A stretch of DNA of 64,000 nt. Source: Flectonema sp. DT1601. Lineage: Eukaryota > Euglenozoa > Diplonemea > Diplonemida > Diplonemidae. The stretch spans positions 620,001 to 684,000 of the forward strand of contig OZ025842.1 of NCBI GenBank assembly GCA_964019425.1, given 5' to 3'. The position numbers and the translations under genes were made by a program. A model generated the notes under the pieces. That model had not been told where the DNA came from. It ran no database searches and saw only the letters and a program-made list of their open reading frames with translations. Positions 1 through 10,408 of the stretch are shown in pieces. Numbering within the stretch: position 1 is the first letter of the stretch; each line of letters starts with the position of its first letter.

Positions 1-2819
1 GAGAGCTTCGTGAGGGAGATCACACCACTGAGAAGTTGAGAGTTGTGAAGGAACAGATTGGGAATGAACAAATTACTAATGCCACGCGCTACTTCACAGA
101 TGGTGATGTTCACACCAGAACTGAGACGAAGACGACAACTGCAGATGAGGGCAGTTTCTACAAAGAAGTGATCAACACCACCACCACATCGCTGGACGGG
201 GAAATGATTTCTCTGAAGGTTGTCACTGCTAAGGACTGCTACGGTGAACACGTCCGCACGGAGCTTATGTCGGAAGACGGACCTGAAGGCCACAGAGAGA
301 AGAACATCACAGTCATTGCTGCTCATGATGACGAGTCTCTCAGTAAGATTGTCGACTCAATTGACTTCTCTGGTAAGAAGGTCCACAGAGAGCTTCGTGA
401 GGGAGATCACACCACTGAGAAGTTGAGAGTTGTGAAGGAACAGATTGGAGACAAAACCATCACCAGCTCAGTTCGCTACTTCACAGATGGTGATGTTCAC
501 ACCAGAATCGAATCGGAGATGACGACTACTGAGGAAGATGACTACAGCCGTGAGGTGATCAACACCACCACCACATCGCTGGACGTGGAAACATCTTCCC
601 TGAAAGTAATCACTACCAAGGACTGCTACGGTGAACACGTCCGTACGGAGCTTATGTCGGAAGACGGACCTGAAGGCCACAGAGAGAAGAACATCACAGT
701 CATTGCTGCTCATGATGACGAGTCTCTCAGTAAGATTGTCGACTCAATTGACTTCTCTGGTAAGAAGGTCCACAGAGAGCTTCGTGAGGGAGATCACACC
801 ACTGAGAAGTTGAGAGTTGTGAAGGAACAGATTGGAGACAAAACCATCACCAGCTCAGTTCGCTACTTCACAGACAGTGATGTTCACACCAGAATCGAAT
901 CGGAGATGACGACTTCTGAGGAAGATGACTACAGCCGTGAGGTGATCAACACCACCACCACATCGCTGGACGGGGAAGTGAAATCCCTGAGGGTTGTCAC
1001 TGCTAAGGACTGTTACGGCGAACACGTCCGTACGGAGCTTATGTCGGAAGATGGACCAGAAGGCCACAGAGAGAAGAACATCACAGTCATTGCTGCTCAT
1101 GATGACGAGTCTCTCAGTAAGATTGTTGACTCAATTGACTTCTCTGGTAAGAAGGTCCACAGAGAGCTTCGTGAGGGAGATCACACCACTGAGAAGTTGA
1201 GAGTTGTGAAGGAACAGGTTGGAGACAAAACCATCACCAGCTCAGTTCGCTGCTTCACAGATGGTGATGTTCACACCAGAATCGAATCGGAGATGACGAC
1301 TGCTGAGGAAGATGACTACAGCCGTGAGGTGATCAACACGACCACCACATCGCTGGACGTGGAAACATCTTCCCTGAAAGTAATCACTACCAAGGACTGC
1401 TACGGTGAACACGTCCGTACGGAGCTTATGTCGGAAGACGGACCTGAAGGCCACAGAGAGAAGAACATCACAGTCATTGCTGCTCATGATGACGAGTCTC
1501 TCAGTAAGATTGTCGACTCAATTGACTTCTCTGGTAAGAAGGTCCACAGAGAGCTTCGTGAGGGAGATCACACCACTGAGAAGTTGAGAGTTGTGAAGGA
1601 ACAGGTTGGAGACAAAACCATCACCAGCTCAGTTCGCTGCTTCACAGATGGTGATGTTCACACCAGAATCGAATCGGAGATGACGACTGCTGAGGAAGAT
1701 GACTACAGCCGTGAGGTGATCAACACCACCACCACATCGCTGGACGTGGAAACATCTTCCCTGAAAGTAATCACTACCAAGGACTGTCACGGTGAACACG
1801 TCCGTACGGAGCTTCTGGCGGAAGACGGACCAGAAGGCCACAGAGAGAAGAACATCACAGTCATTGCTGCTCATGATGACGAGTCTCTCAGTAAGATTGT
1901 CGACTCAATTGACTTCTCTGGTAAGAAGGTCCACAGAGAGCTTCGTGAGGGAGATCACACCACTGAGAAGTTGAGAGTTGTGAAGGAACAGGTTGGGAAT
2001 GAACAAATTACTAATGCCACGCGCTACTACAGAGATGGTGATGTTCACACCAGAATCGAATCGAAGGTTGTGAGTACTGAAGAAGACAACTTCTACAAAG
2101 AAGTGATCAACACTACAACAACATCACTTAATGGTGACACACACTCTGTGAAGGTTGTCACTGATAAAGACTGTGAAGGTGAACACATCCGAACTGAATC
2201 AATGTCTGAAGATGCACCAGATGGTCATATTGAAAGAAACATGACTTTAGTTGAGGCTCATGATGATCTTTCTTTTAATAAGGTGGCGGACTCGATTGAC
2301 TTTACTGAGATTGCTGAGAAACTTAAAATTGAAGAACAAGAAATTAAAAGCAGCGATAATTCAATCACCAGATCACCTGACAACTCTCCATTTGAGAGGA
2401 CTGGCAGCAGGAGGATCTACGAAGAGATTCATGACAGGGATGGAACACGTGGGCATATTCACAAGCAACTTCGTATCGTAGATGAAAACGTCAATGACAA
2501 ACACGTAAAGACAATCGTTGTTGATGAGAATGAAAACGAGGGTTGTATTTGTACTCACGAAGAGTCTGTAATTGTTGACCTCGCAGCTACGAACTATCAC
2601 AAAGAAATATCAAACATTTCCACAACAACTCTTATCGGTCAACACCACGTTAACAAAGTTACTATCGATAGACACGTAAATGGTAATCATCTTCATTCTG
2701 AACACGTCATATGTGACGGTCCTGATGGAGAACATGATGAACAAGACTATTCTGTTAGCACAAAACTAACTGGCGTTGTTAATAATTACATTCCTTTTGC
2801 AAAGCTGAGTCAGAGGTAA
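1..2819 (+). CDS. Tandem-repeat protein, 5' end outside window
   Basis: The reading frame is open from base 3 to the TAA at 2817-2819, so the gene starts before the window. The ATG at 36 lies inside a repeat and is not a convincing start. The protein is made of 129-residue units (387 bp) that start at nt 42, 429, 816, 1203, 1590 and 1977. A diverged last unit and a C-terminal tail follow. Each unit carries recurring blocks such as EVINTTTTSL, DGPEGHREKN and VDSIDF, is rich in Glu, Asp, Thr and His, and has about one Cys. No membrane span or known domain is visible. The unit family is not one I recognise. Structural, adhesive or surface roles are possible but not shown. The reading frame is certain; function is unknown. 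Confidence 0.85.
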   Translation, partial: ELREGDHTTEKLRVVKEQIGNEQITNATRYFTDGDVHTRTETKTTTADEGSFYKEVINTTTTSLDGEMISLKVVTAKDCYGEHVRTELMSEDGPEGHREKNITVIAAHDDESLSKIVDSIDFSGKKVHRELREGDHTTEKLRVVKEQIGDKTITSSVRYFTDGDVHTRIESEMTTTEEDDYSREVINTTTTSLDVETSSLKVITTKDCYGEHVRTELMSEDGPEGHREKNITVIAAHDDESLSKIVDSIDFSGKKVHRELREGDHTTEKLRVVKEQIGDKTITSSVRYFTDSDVHTRIESEMTTSEEDDYSREVINTTTTSLDGEVKSLRVVTAKDCYGEHVRTELMSEDGPEGHREKNITVIAAHDDESLSKIVDSIDFSGKKVHRELREGDHTTEKLRVVKEQVGDKTITSSVRCFTDGDVHTRIESEMTTAEEDDYSREVINTTTTSLDVETSSLKVITTKDCYGEHVRTELMSEDGPEGHREKNITVIAAHDDESLSKIVDSIDFSGKKVHRELREGDHTTEKLRVVKEQVGDKTITSSVRCFTDGDVHTRIESEMTTAEEDDYSREVINTTTTSLDVETSSLKVITTKDCHGEHVRTELLAEDGPEGHREKNITVIAAHDDESLSKIVDSIDFSGKKVHRELREGDHTTEKLRVVKEQVGNEQITNATRYYRDGDVHTRIESKVVSTEEDNFYKEVINTTTTSLNGDTHSVKVVTDKDCEGEHIRTESMSEDAPDGHIERNMTLVEAHDDLSFNKVADSIDFTEIAEKLKIEEQEIKSSDNSITRSPDNSPFERTGSRRIYEEIHDRDGTRGHIHKQLRIVDENVNDKHVKTIVVDENENEGCICTHEESVIVDLAATNYHKEISNISTTTLIGQHHVNKVTIDRHVNGNHLHSEHVICDGPDGEHDEQDYSVSTKLTGVVNNYIPFAKLSQR
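42..2363 (+). repeat. 387-bp coding tandem repeat, six units
   Basis: Six head-to-tail copies with an exact 387-bp period. Units 2 to 5 are nearly identical at DNA level, including silent sites, while the first 60-100 nt of units 1 and 6 share a variant (NEQITNATRY in place of DKTITSSVRY). Units 2, 4 and 5 share one middle block (DVETSSLKVITTKDC) and units 1 and 3 another (DGE..SL.VVTAKDC). This mosaic pattern is what unequal crossing-over and gene conversion produce. Confidence 0.95.
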
Positions 2820-4697
2820 AGGAAGAGGGAAAAAAAAAAAGAATTTTTTGAAATCGCACAAAAAGCGTACGTCTTAAATTCCCCAAAAATCTAAAAAAAA
2901 AAAAAAAAAAGGAGTATTGCCTTGTGGTTCATCCAACTATGGCTGTCGAGAAATCTTTTTTCCATTTTTATTTTACTATTTTGCTGTATAGCTGTACATG
3001 TCAATGCGTGACAATGAGGTGGAAATTTAGGTTTATTTTATTTCCCTTCTTTTCGAGAGACAGTCAGCTTGTTTGGTAGAAAGAGAATCGTGACAGCGTT
3101 ACTAACCAGTTGGTAAAAATAAAAAAAGTGAAGTTGGCCGATTCATTCTTTCAAACGATTGTTCTATTATTCTCATGGTGGACTATTGTAAAAAAAAAAA
3201 AAAAAATGATTTAGGGAAGTACCAATTCATCACAGTTACTGTCCGAAAACAGGGCGATTAATTTCAGTTTAACCCGTGATTGATTATTTTTCTTACTACT
3301 ATTTTTTTTGTTTTTTTTCCATTTCTGATTTTGTCTTTTTTTTTCCCCCGATCAAACTATTTTTTTTCTTCTTTTTTTTTTTTTATTATTATCCTGCACA
3401 CAACTATAAATCGAAAAAAAAAAAAAAAAAAAAAAAAGAAGAAATTTTCTTAAAACGCGCACGCAATAAGAGTGAATGTTCTTTGATGTGGTTAGTTGAC
3501 ATCAGCTTAACGAGAGAATGAACGAAAATCCCTCTCAAACTTTGGAATTGCACATCAATTTCAACCAACCTGTTGGTTATTTAAAAAAAAAAAAAAAAAA
3601 AAATGTGAGAATTACCATTAACAACAAAAGTCAAAATAAAAAAACAAAACTATTTTTTTTTCCCTTTCTTACTAAACTTTAGCTTTTTTTTTTTTCTTCA
3701 CTTAATTATATTAAACCTTGGGTGTGAGAGAAAAAAAAAAAAAAAAAATCAATAAAGGGAGGGGCTGTGGTCATAACAAAAAACCCACCCTATTCCCCTT
3801 CTTCGGTAGCGGTACTTACTATTGACACGAGATTAGAAAAATGAAATGAGACAAAAAAAATAAAAAAAAAAATAATTCAATTCCATTATTGCTGACGAAA
3901 TAAAAACGTTAGCAGTAGCTTGGTATTTTTATTCTCCAAAAAAACAAAAGAAACAAAAGAAACAAAAAAAAAAAAACAAAACAATAAAAATAAAAAAAGA
4001 ATACGAAGCTATTAACAATTGATATGTATTTTCGCTTTTTTTTTATAACCTTTACTCCCCTTGCCTTTTTTTTTTTTTTTTTTTTTTCCTCTCCTGTTTT
4101 TTGATTGGTGTTGCAGAGGCGATAGGTAAAATTAAAACCTGAAAGTCCTCTGTACTTCAATCCGTACTACGCAAGTTAGTATCAACGATTCTGTAGGAAA
4201 AAAAAAAAAAATAAGTAAAAACTTTTTATCACCCTCAGTGAGGGTATGAAGCGGTTGTCTTAATTTATTCCTTAGACGATGGTACAGTTTGTTGGTATTC
4301 ATTATTATTATTAGTTTATTTATTTTTTTTTTTGCCGTTTGGAGCTTATTACACTAGGCATCAACTTCATTTATGGAGTTATAAAGTTTTATCTTGTTCT
4401 TATATAGCTAACGTGTCTTCTTGTTGATTATTTGATGGGTTTTTTTTTTTAGCAAGATTGAAACCTGTCTACGAATGGAAGTGTTATATTCCACCTTTTT
4501 GTTGTATCGCATACACTTTGCCCTCCCTCGTGTGGCTCTCTCTTGTCGTGTAAATAGAAAGCTGTGTACCCCCCCCTTTTATATTTTATTGGAGGATTCG
4601 TTTATTTTTATTCGCTACAGGGAAGCTCTGCTCTGGGGCGGGGCTCTTTATTTTTTTTTTTCTTTTTTTTTGGGATTCTTTAGTTTTTTTACAAGAG

Positions 4698-4731
<34 letters not shown>

Positions 4732-6311
4732 GCTAAAAAAAAAGCAGAGGGCAGGGAGAAAGGGTACGAACGAGATAAAATTCAAACCTGAATATTGTCG
4801 TGGTTGCCTTTCTTCCTATTCTCCCTTCTTCATTGTGCTATAATACGCTTTTCGTTGGCATTTTATTTTTAACAGTTTCTTTTTTTTTTTTTTAACTTCC
4901 CAGCGATCGTCATTTTTTTTTTTTAAAAAAAATTTTTATAACGGGAAGGAATATTTTTATTGAATTTCTTTTTTGTTGAAAACCTTGCACACCCTCAGTT
5001 GTTTTGTGATTGTTATTTTTGATAGCAACGGGGGGGCGCAGCATAATTTATATCGTTCTCCTTCCCTCTCCATAAATTTAATTCTCTCTTCTCTGGAAGT
5101 TCGACGGCTAAACTGCTGTTAGCACGGGCGAAAAAAAAAAAAAAAAAAAAATGAAATTTTCACCTTCCAGATTTGTCGTGTTGTTGTTGTTGTTGTTGTT
5201 TTTTTTTCAATTCTCCTGTAAGATGATGAGAGTAGGCGGATTGCAACAGCAAGGCAGTGTTTTCTAAAAAAAAAAAAAAAAAAAAGCTCCTTTTCTAATT
5301 TTCTACATCGTCAAAACTCCGTAAACGTATTCGGATGTACTTAACACTTTTGTTGGTGACTTTGTTTTAAAGACAAAAAAAAAAAAAAAAAAAAAAAAAA
5401 TTCATAAAGGTGAAAAAGGAATACAATGTCAACAATGTAAAACGTATTTCTATTTGATTTTTTCCTGCATGTTTTTTTTTCTTCTTCTTCTATCCCCAAT
5501 AATGTATCGCAATTCATGGGGCATATTTACACAACGTCACTAAATTCTATATTAGACATTAATATTAATATTTTTATTATTATTATTGTTTTTTTTTTTT
5601 TTTTTTCTTTCTTTGTAAGCGAAAAGTTAAAAAAAAAAAAAAAAAAAACGCTTTCAATTATTCATTTTTAAATTTTTTTTTTTCTTTTTTTAAAAAGGCG
5701 ATGTGATTTATTATATTCTTAACGAACGAAGGGGAAAAAAGAAATAAAACAAACATCCTTTTCATTTATGTATTTATTTATTATTGTAAAACGTAGGCTG
5801 TTTATTTTGTTGACGGACTGAACAGCTTTTTTTTTTTCTGACCCTAACAACGTCTCAATCAAGGAAGTCGATACGCTTCTGTTTCTCACGTTGTGAGAAA
5901 CGGGATTCGTTTTCTTTAAAAAAAAAAAAATGACTTAAAAAAAGGTTGAGGATTTTTTATAGCAAGTTTTCTATTACCTTCTCCCTCCCATCTATTTTCT
6001 TTTGATCGGGATAGCTATTGTTTTCTTCAACTTTCTTGGGGAAATTAAAACATTTTTTTTTTTTTTTTTTTTTTTTTGTGTCAGGTCCTTCTTAAGGAAC
6101 GTGTTATAAGATGTTGTACCTCCATACGATGAGATTTTTATGTTTTTTTTATTTTTTTTCATCGCAGTCAAAAAGTAATTGCTTTGGGGTCATGGAGTTC
6201 TTAAAAAAAAAAAAAAAAAAAAAAAAATCAAAACAAGACTGTGAGAGATATATACGGTGTCATTTGTGCGCCTTTCTTCCCGTTTCCAATTTTTCCCCTT
6301 TATCGATCTCT

Positions 6312-6342
<31 letters not shown>

Positions 6343-6817
6343 CTTTCTTTCTCTCTCTTCTTTTAGCCTTATCCCCACCCGCCTCTATTGTTAAAAAAAA
6401 AAATAAACATATAACTTACCTACACAACACACACACACGTTACCCTTTTACTGGGTCACAAGTTACTCTAGTCTACCTACTACTGGTTTTATGATGTGGT
6501 TGTGGTTATTTATTTAAAATTAGTTTTTTTTTTTGTTTTTTTAAAAAAACAGAGGACATCAAACAACAACAACAACAACAACAATGGATGCACTGATACG
6601 TAAGAACAAACCCTTTTTGATAAAGAGTAGCAGACAACATGTCGTACTTTCTAACTTTATAATCTAATCCACCTAAAGAGTTAACCGTCTGTCACAAGAA
6701 GTATAAAACACTTCTTGTGAAACTACATGTCACGTGGAGCAGCAGAGCAGTGTGTTTCCTTTTTTTTATATTAAAAGTTCCTAACTTTTATCATATTCTC
6801 CAAAGGCAGCATAACAA
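2820..6817. other. 4-kb non-coding, homopolymer-rich island
   Basis: No credible gene on either strand; the ORFs here are translations of A or T runs. It holds dozens of A or T runs of 10 nt or more, including 30 A at about 4700-4729, plus TTG repeats at about 5176 and CAA repeats at about 6563. A CAA-rich leader-like stretch follows an AG at about 6552 and carries a short ORF (ATG at 6584) with a GTAAGA donor-like site. This could be a non-coding first exon of the next gene, but splicing it to the next ATG puts a stop in frame. The 3' UTR of the preceding gene must lie at its left end. Confidence 0.7.
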
Positions 6818-8247
6818 ATGTCGGACCTACCAGATGGCGGGATCACAGTTCTACGACATGCTGCGAAGACTGAAAAAGATAACGGATGTGTGATGCTGCT
6901 TTTACGTGCATTTGATAATATGAGAACGCCTGTCAGTGCTAAGGTTGGTAAAAGACCAGCTCAATTAAAGAAAGTGAGATCAAAAGGAAGATGTGATATT
7001 AAATATGAGGAAGTCGCATTGCTGAGGGAATTTGCTGATAAGTTTTCAGAGATTGCAATCTTATGTGAAGCGAATGGGACTGGTGGTAGCAAACAGAACT
7101 CAATCAGAGTGAAGACGCCTGTCTCTAACTCGCGGTCCCCACGTCTTTCTATCAAACCAACACCTATCGTGCGAGGGAGTCCGACTACCAGAATAAAATC
7201 ACCGATCTCAACAACGTCTCTTAGCAGTCAACAACAACAACTTCAACGACAACTTCAAAAAGAAATGTTTGAGAGAAAACAACAACAAGAAATTAAAGAA
7301 GAAACTTCCAAAGATAAAGATAAGCGTCTTAAATTAGACAAAGAAACCGATGGTGACCAAAGAAATATAACATTAAGACAACAGCTTATGATCACCAGGA
7401 GTTCAATTACAACCGAAGGTAAGTTGACAAAAGATAAAACTCAAATTATTCACAGACAACGAAGAGATTATTTAAAACGTACTCAGCAGGCGTCACAAGT
7501 TGTTGAATTTACCGACTGCATTAGCAACGGTAAAGTAATTCTTAGAAGAGGTTCGTTGTTTAATATTGAAGTGGAATTTCAAAATACAATTTCATCAATC
7601 CCCTCGATATCAATAACTGACGACTGTCTCATTCTACCGAATGGAACAAAGCTTGAGATTACTGAAGATCAACGCTCATCAATAAAATCAAAAATGTATC
7701 GTCTGATTACATCATCGGGAGCTACAGAAACCACACCAATCGTCTCTCAACAATCTAACGGTAATATTGGATGTCAGAAAGAATACATTCGAGAACACGC
7801 AATTCACACGATACTTGGGACAGCGATGGACGCTTGTCTTAGAGAAGTACCTAAGGACCCATATTCATTTATTGCTTATCATTTACTTAGTAGAAGAACA
7901 GATCATTCTCAATCATTTGAGATGGTTCCCACATCTGGAGTCAGCTGCACGCAGTCCCTCGAAATGCAAGTCCGACAACTTCGGCAACTACTTCTTCAGT
8001 CTAGAGCTGAACAGGAACTTGAACGTGAAATTCATTTTCTCAGAGAAAAAGTTTGGGCGGTTTGTAAACTTATTTTATTTTTATTGTTGAGCAGACACAA
8101 ACCAGTTGCAAATTGTTGTCGTCGTTGTGTAATGAAAAGAAATAATAAAATTAACAAATTTACACACAGCAAGCACCGTCACCAGCGATGGTTCCTTTTC
8201 CACCACCAAAATCAGAAATACCGAGTCGGTTTGGTAACACGATGTGA
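6818..8247 (+). CDS. Dpy-30-motif (RIIa-like dimerization) protein
   Basis: Proposed model is join(6818..8059, 8170..8247), 439 aa. Exon 1 is a long open frame. The frame continues to 8407, but past about 8050 it becomes AT-rich and low in sense. A phase-0 GTTTGT donor at 8060 and an acceptor CACAG at 8165-8169 give a clean proline-rich end and a TGA at 8245; a donor at 8051 would also keep frame. Residues about 322-360 (EYIREHAIHTIL then CLREVPKDPYSFIAYHL) match the helix pair of Dpy-30/RIIa dimerization motifs, which bind amphipathic helices in axonemal or chromatin complexes. The middle is a charged Gln/Lys-rich low-complexity region, and a coiled coil (RQLRQLLLQSRAEQELE) follows the motif. 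An AG acceptor lies 9 nt before the ATG. Partner and role are unknown. Confidence 0.7.
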
Positions 8248-8945
8248 TCTGATGTGGTTCGTATATTTGTTGATCATTTTATTTTTTTATTTGGAGAATT
8301 TTGCTATTCGGGAGTCCGCTAATTTTCCTTTTTCGCTGTTCAAGGTTTTTAATTACTTAGTGATAACTAGCAACTATGAATTACTGAAACCGTTATTAGT
8401 TTATTGATTTATCTGATTGGTATTCAGACATGACTTCCGGCACGTACTTGAAGCTAGACAGGAAGGTGAATGCATGTTGTAGTCAACAAAGACTGGTAGA
8501 CGACGGGGGGGGGGCTCTAAAATGCAACCCCCACGCAGCCGAATAGCAAAATTCTCCCTTTATTATTATTATTATTTGTCGTGTCAAAAAAAAAAAAAAA
8601 AAAAAAAAAAAAACACCCCTTTCCTCCTTTTACAAGACTTGGAAAGGTCAACCAGACACAATCTTTTTCAGTTCAGTCATTACACGCACACACTCTGGTA
8701 TCAATAAGCAATCTCTGTTGTAATATTGTATAAAACTAGTCTTTAGGACGATGGATAAAATATTTAAAACAAATCTTCAGATTGCGGACTTGAAATCAGC
8801 TGCTCAAATTAGAATGAAATTATATTTTTATTTTTATTATTGTCGTCAATAACTGAAGTTCCAGTACTGTTACTTTAATGAGTGCGAGTAGGACTTGTGT
8901 TTTATATTTTATTTCTCATTTCAGTAATCACTTCTACTTTTTAAG
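8248..8945. other. Intergenic / UTR
   Basis: No gene seen. Contains a G9-10 run at about 8505, a 28-nt A run at about 8585 and TTA repeats. A pyrimidine tract ending TTTCAG at 8920-8925 lies 20 nt before the next ATG and is a probable 5' splice acceptor. Confidence 0.6.
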
Positions 8946-9903
8946 ATGTCCATGGCAACAGTTGGCGGAGGGTACGGAGCCCTTTTAGGAAAGAAGAACA
9001 AGAAGCAGGCCGCTGCTGCTGCTTCCAGCGGTGAGCAAAAGCCAAAGGTCGCTGCTAAGGTTGTCTCTTTGACCGGAGGAGAGAAGGCTCCAGCAAAGAA
9101 GGCTGAGAAGAAGGTAAAGAAGGAAGAACCAAAGAAGGAGGAGAAGGTTCTTACCAAGAGAGCCCCAAAGGAGTCCGAGCCAGTTAAGGAAGAAGAGGTA
9201 CGCATTACTCAAACGATGCATATTAAGAAAAAAAGATTCTTAAAAATAAAATTCTAAAAATAAAAAAAAAACAGAAAAAGGAGGCCGAACCAGTAGCTGA
9301 AGTAGACCCTGAGAAGGCCAAGGCCGATGCCGAGGCTGCCGCCGAGAAAAAGAGAAGGGAAGAAGAGCGCATCGCTGAGGAGCGTAAGGTATGATTTCCA
9401 GAAGACTGGGGAAGTGGTGTTTGAAAAACTTCTAATTATTTATTAAATTAATATCACAGATGACCTTCGAGCAATACCAGAAGCAAATGCAGGAGAGAAT
9501 CTACAAGGCATCAGCTCACTCTGAGAGAAAGGTTGACACTAAAGCACACTCAAAGATGACTGCTATCTCAAAAGATGACAAAGGTGACGACTCATTCATG
9601 AAGATGGAGAAGAAGACTACAGCTAACACTGCTAAAGCAGCACCTGTTGACACCAAAAAGAAAGGAAAATCATCAAAGGGTGTCGTTGAAGAAAAGAAAC
9701 AGGAAAAGCCAAAGCGCGTAAACGTAACCGCCGACTTCATCACCGGAAAACCTGTTCGTTCTGAAGGAAGAAAGGGTGGAAAGGGAGGAAAGGGAGGAAA
9801 GGGAGGCAAGAAGGGAGGTGACAGAGGAGATTCAAAGAAGGAAGAACCTGCCAAGACCGAAGCCCCAGCCAAGGACACTACTACTGAGAAAGCTGAGGAA
9901 TAA
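8946..9903 (+). CDS. SERBP1/HABP4/Stm1-like ribosome-associated protein
   Basis: Three exons: join(8946..9197, 9275..9388, 9460..9903), 269 aa, all introns phase 0 with GT-AG ends (GTACGC/ACAG and GTATGA/CACAG). The N-terminus (YGALLGKKNKK) is followed by a strongly Lys/Glu/Ala-rich middle, then MTFEQYQKQMQER, which resembles the MTLDEY/W core of the hyaluronan/mRNA-binding (HABP4/SERBP1) domain. The C-terminus has GGKGG repeats in place of the RGG box. Proteins of this family bind the ribosome, some in its inactive state, and bind mRNA. Family assignment rests on the short core motif and the basic Gly-rich tail, so it is moderate. Third codon positions are richer in G/C than in neighbours, as expected of a highly expressed gene. 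Confidence 0.65.
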
Positions 9904-10404
9904 GAACGTAGGTAAGTAAATAATCATATATCAGTCACTTTATCCCTTTTTTTATATTCATCCCTTCCCCATGTCATGGTAATTATATTTCTTTATCGTT
10001 TCTGAACCATCCAAATATTAATTCCTCCCCACTAGATACTTAAGTTAGATGAGTTGTATCATACGCCAGAGTTAGACTCCTATCACAACCAACATGGTGA
10101 CGGGGGTGGTGGTCAACTTACTTTATTTAATAAACATAAAAGCAACTATCGGTACTTTAATTCGCATCTTTTGTGTGTTAAATTAAAGAATCGATTGGAT
10201 TACTTTTTAGGGATTCCCGTTGAGAAGTTTCATATTACACTCCAAGACGGTGAAGAGATGTTTTTGGGTGTGAATTACTATACCAATGTGACCGGTTGAG
10301 GTGTTTCATTTTTTGGTTGGTGATTTCATATTTCTCCTTTCATCAGAAACACACAACAGGTTTAGAATAAAGAAACAAAATTATGACTTTATGACCCTCA
10401 CGAA
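9904..10404 (+). other. Intergenic / UTR with an unexplained ORF
   Basis: GTAAGT at 9912 and CACTAG at 10030-10035 could bound a 3'-UTR intron of the preceding gene. From 10036 to the TGA at 10297-10299 the frame is open with no ATG near its start and reads KLDELYHTPELDSYHNQ, then LKNRLDYFLGIPVEKFHI. It has protein-like composition, so it may be an exon of an unrecognised transcript or a decayed one. A TTTCTCCTTTCATCAG acceptor at about 10331-10346 precedes the next gene. Confidence 0.35.
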
Positions 10405-10408
10405 ATGA
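10383..10408 (+). promoter_or_regulatory. Two tiny overlapping uORFs before the histidine kinase
   Basis: ATG-ACT-TTA-TGA at 10383-10394 and ATG-ACC-CTC-ACG-AAA-TGA at 10391-10408 lie directly upstream. The second one's stop overlaps the kinase start codon in an ATGA arrangement. Such an overlap can limit initiation or allow termination-reinitiation. Whether they lie in the mature leader depends on the acceptor near 10346, which is upstream of both. Confidence 0.4.

Noticed and set aside
468-1874. Regularly spaced ORFs on the - strand and in other + frames of the first gene
   Set aside because: They recur every 387 bp as shadows of the coding repeat.
3276-6494. Lys- or Phe-rich short ORFs
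   Set aside because: Translations of A/T homopolymers with no protein-like sequence.
7419-7455. GTAAGT...CACAG intron-like span inside the Dpy-30-motif gene
   Set aside because: It is 37 nt, so removal would shift the frame, while the uninterrupted frame runs on through the Dpy-30 motif.
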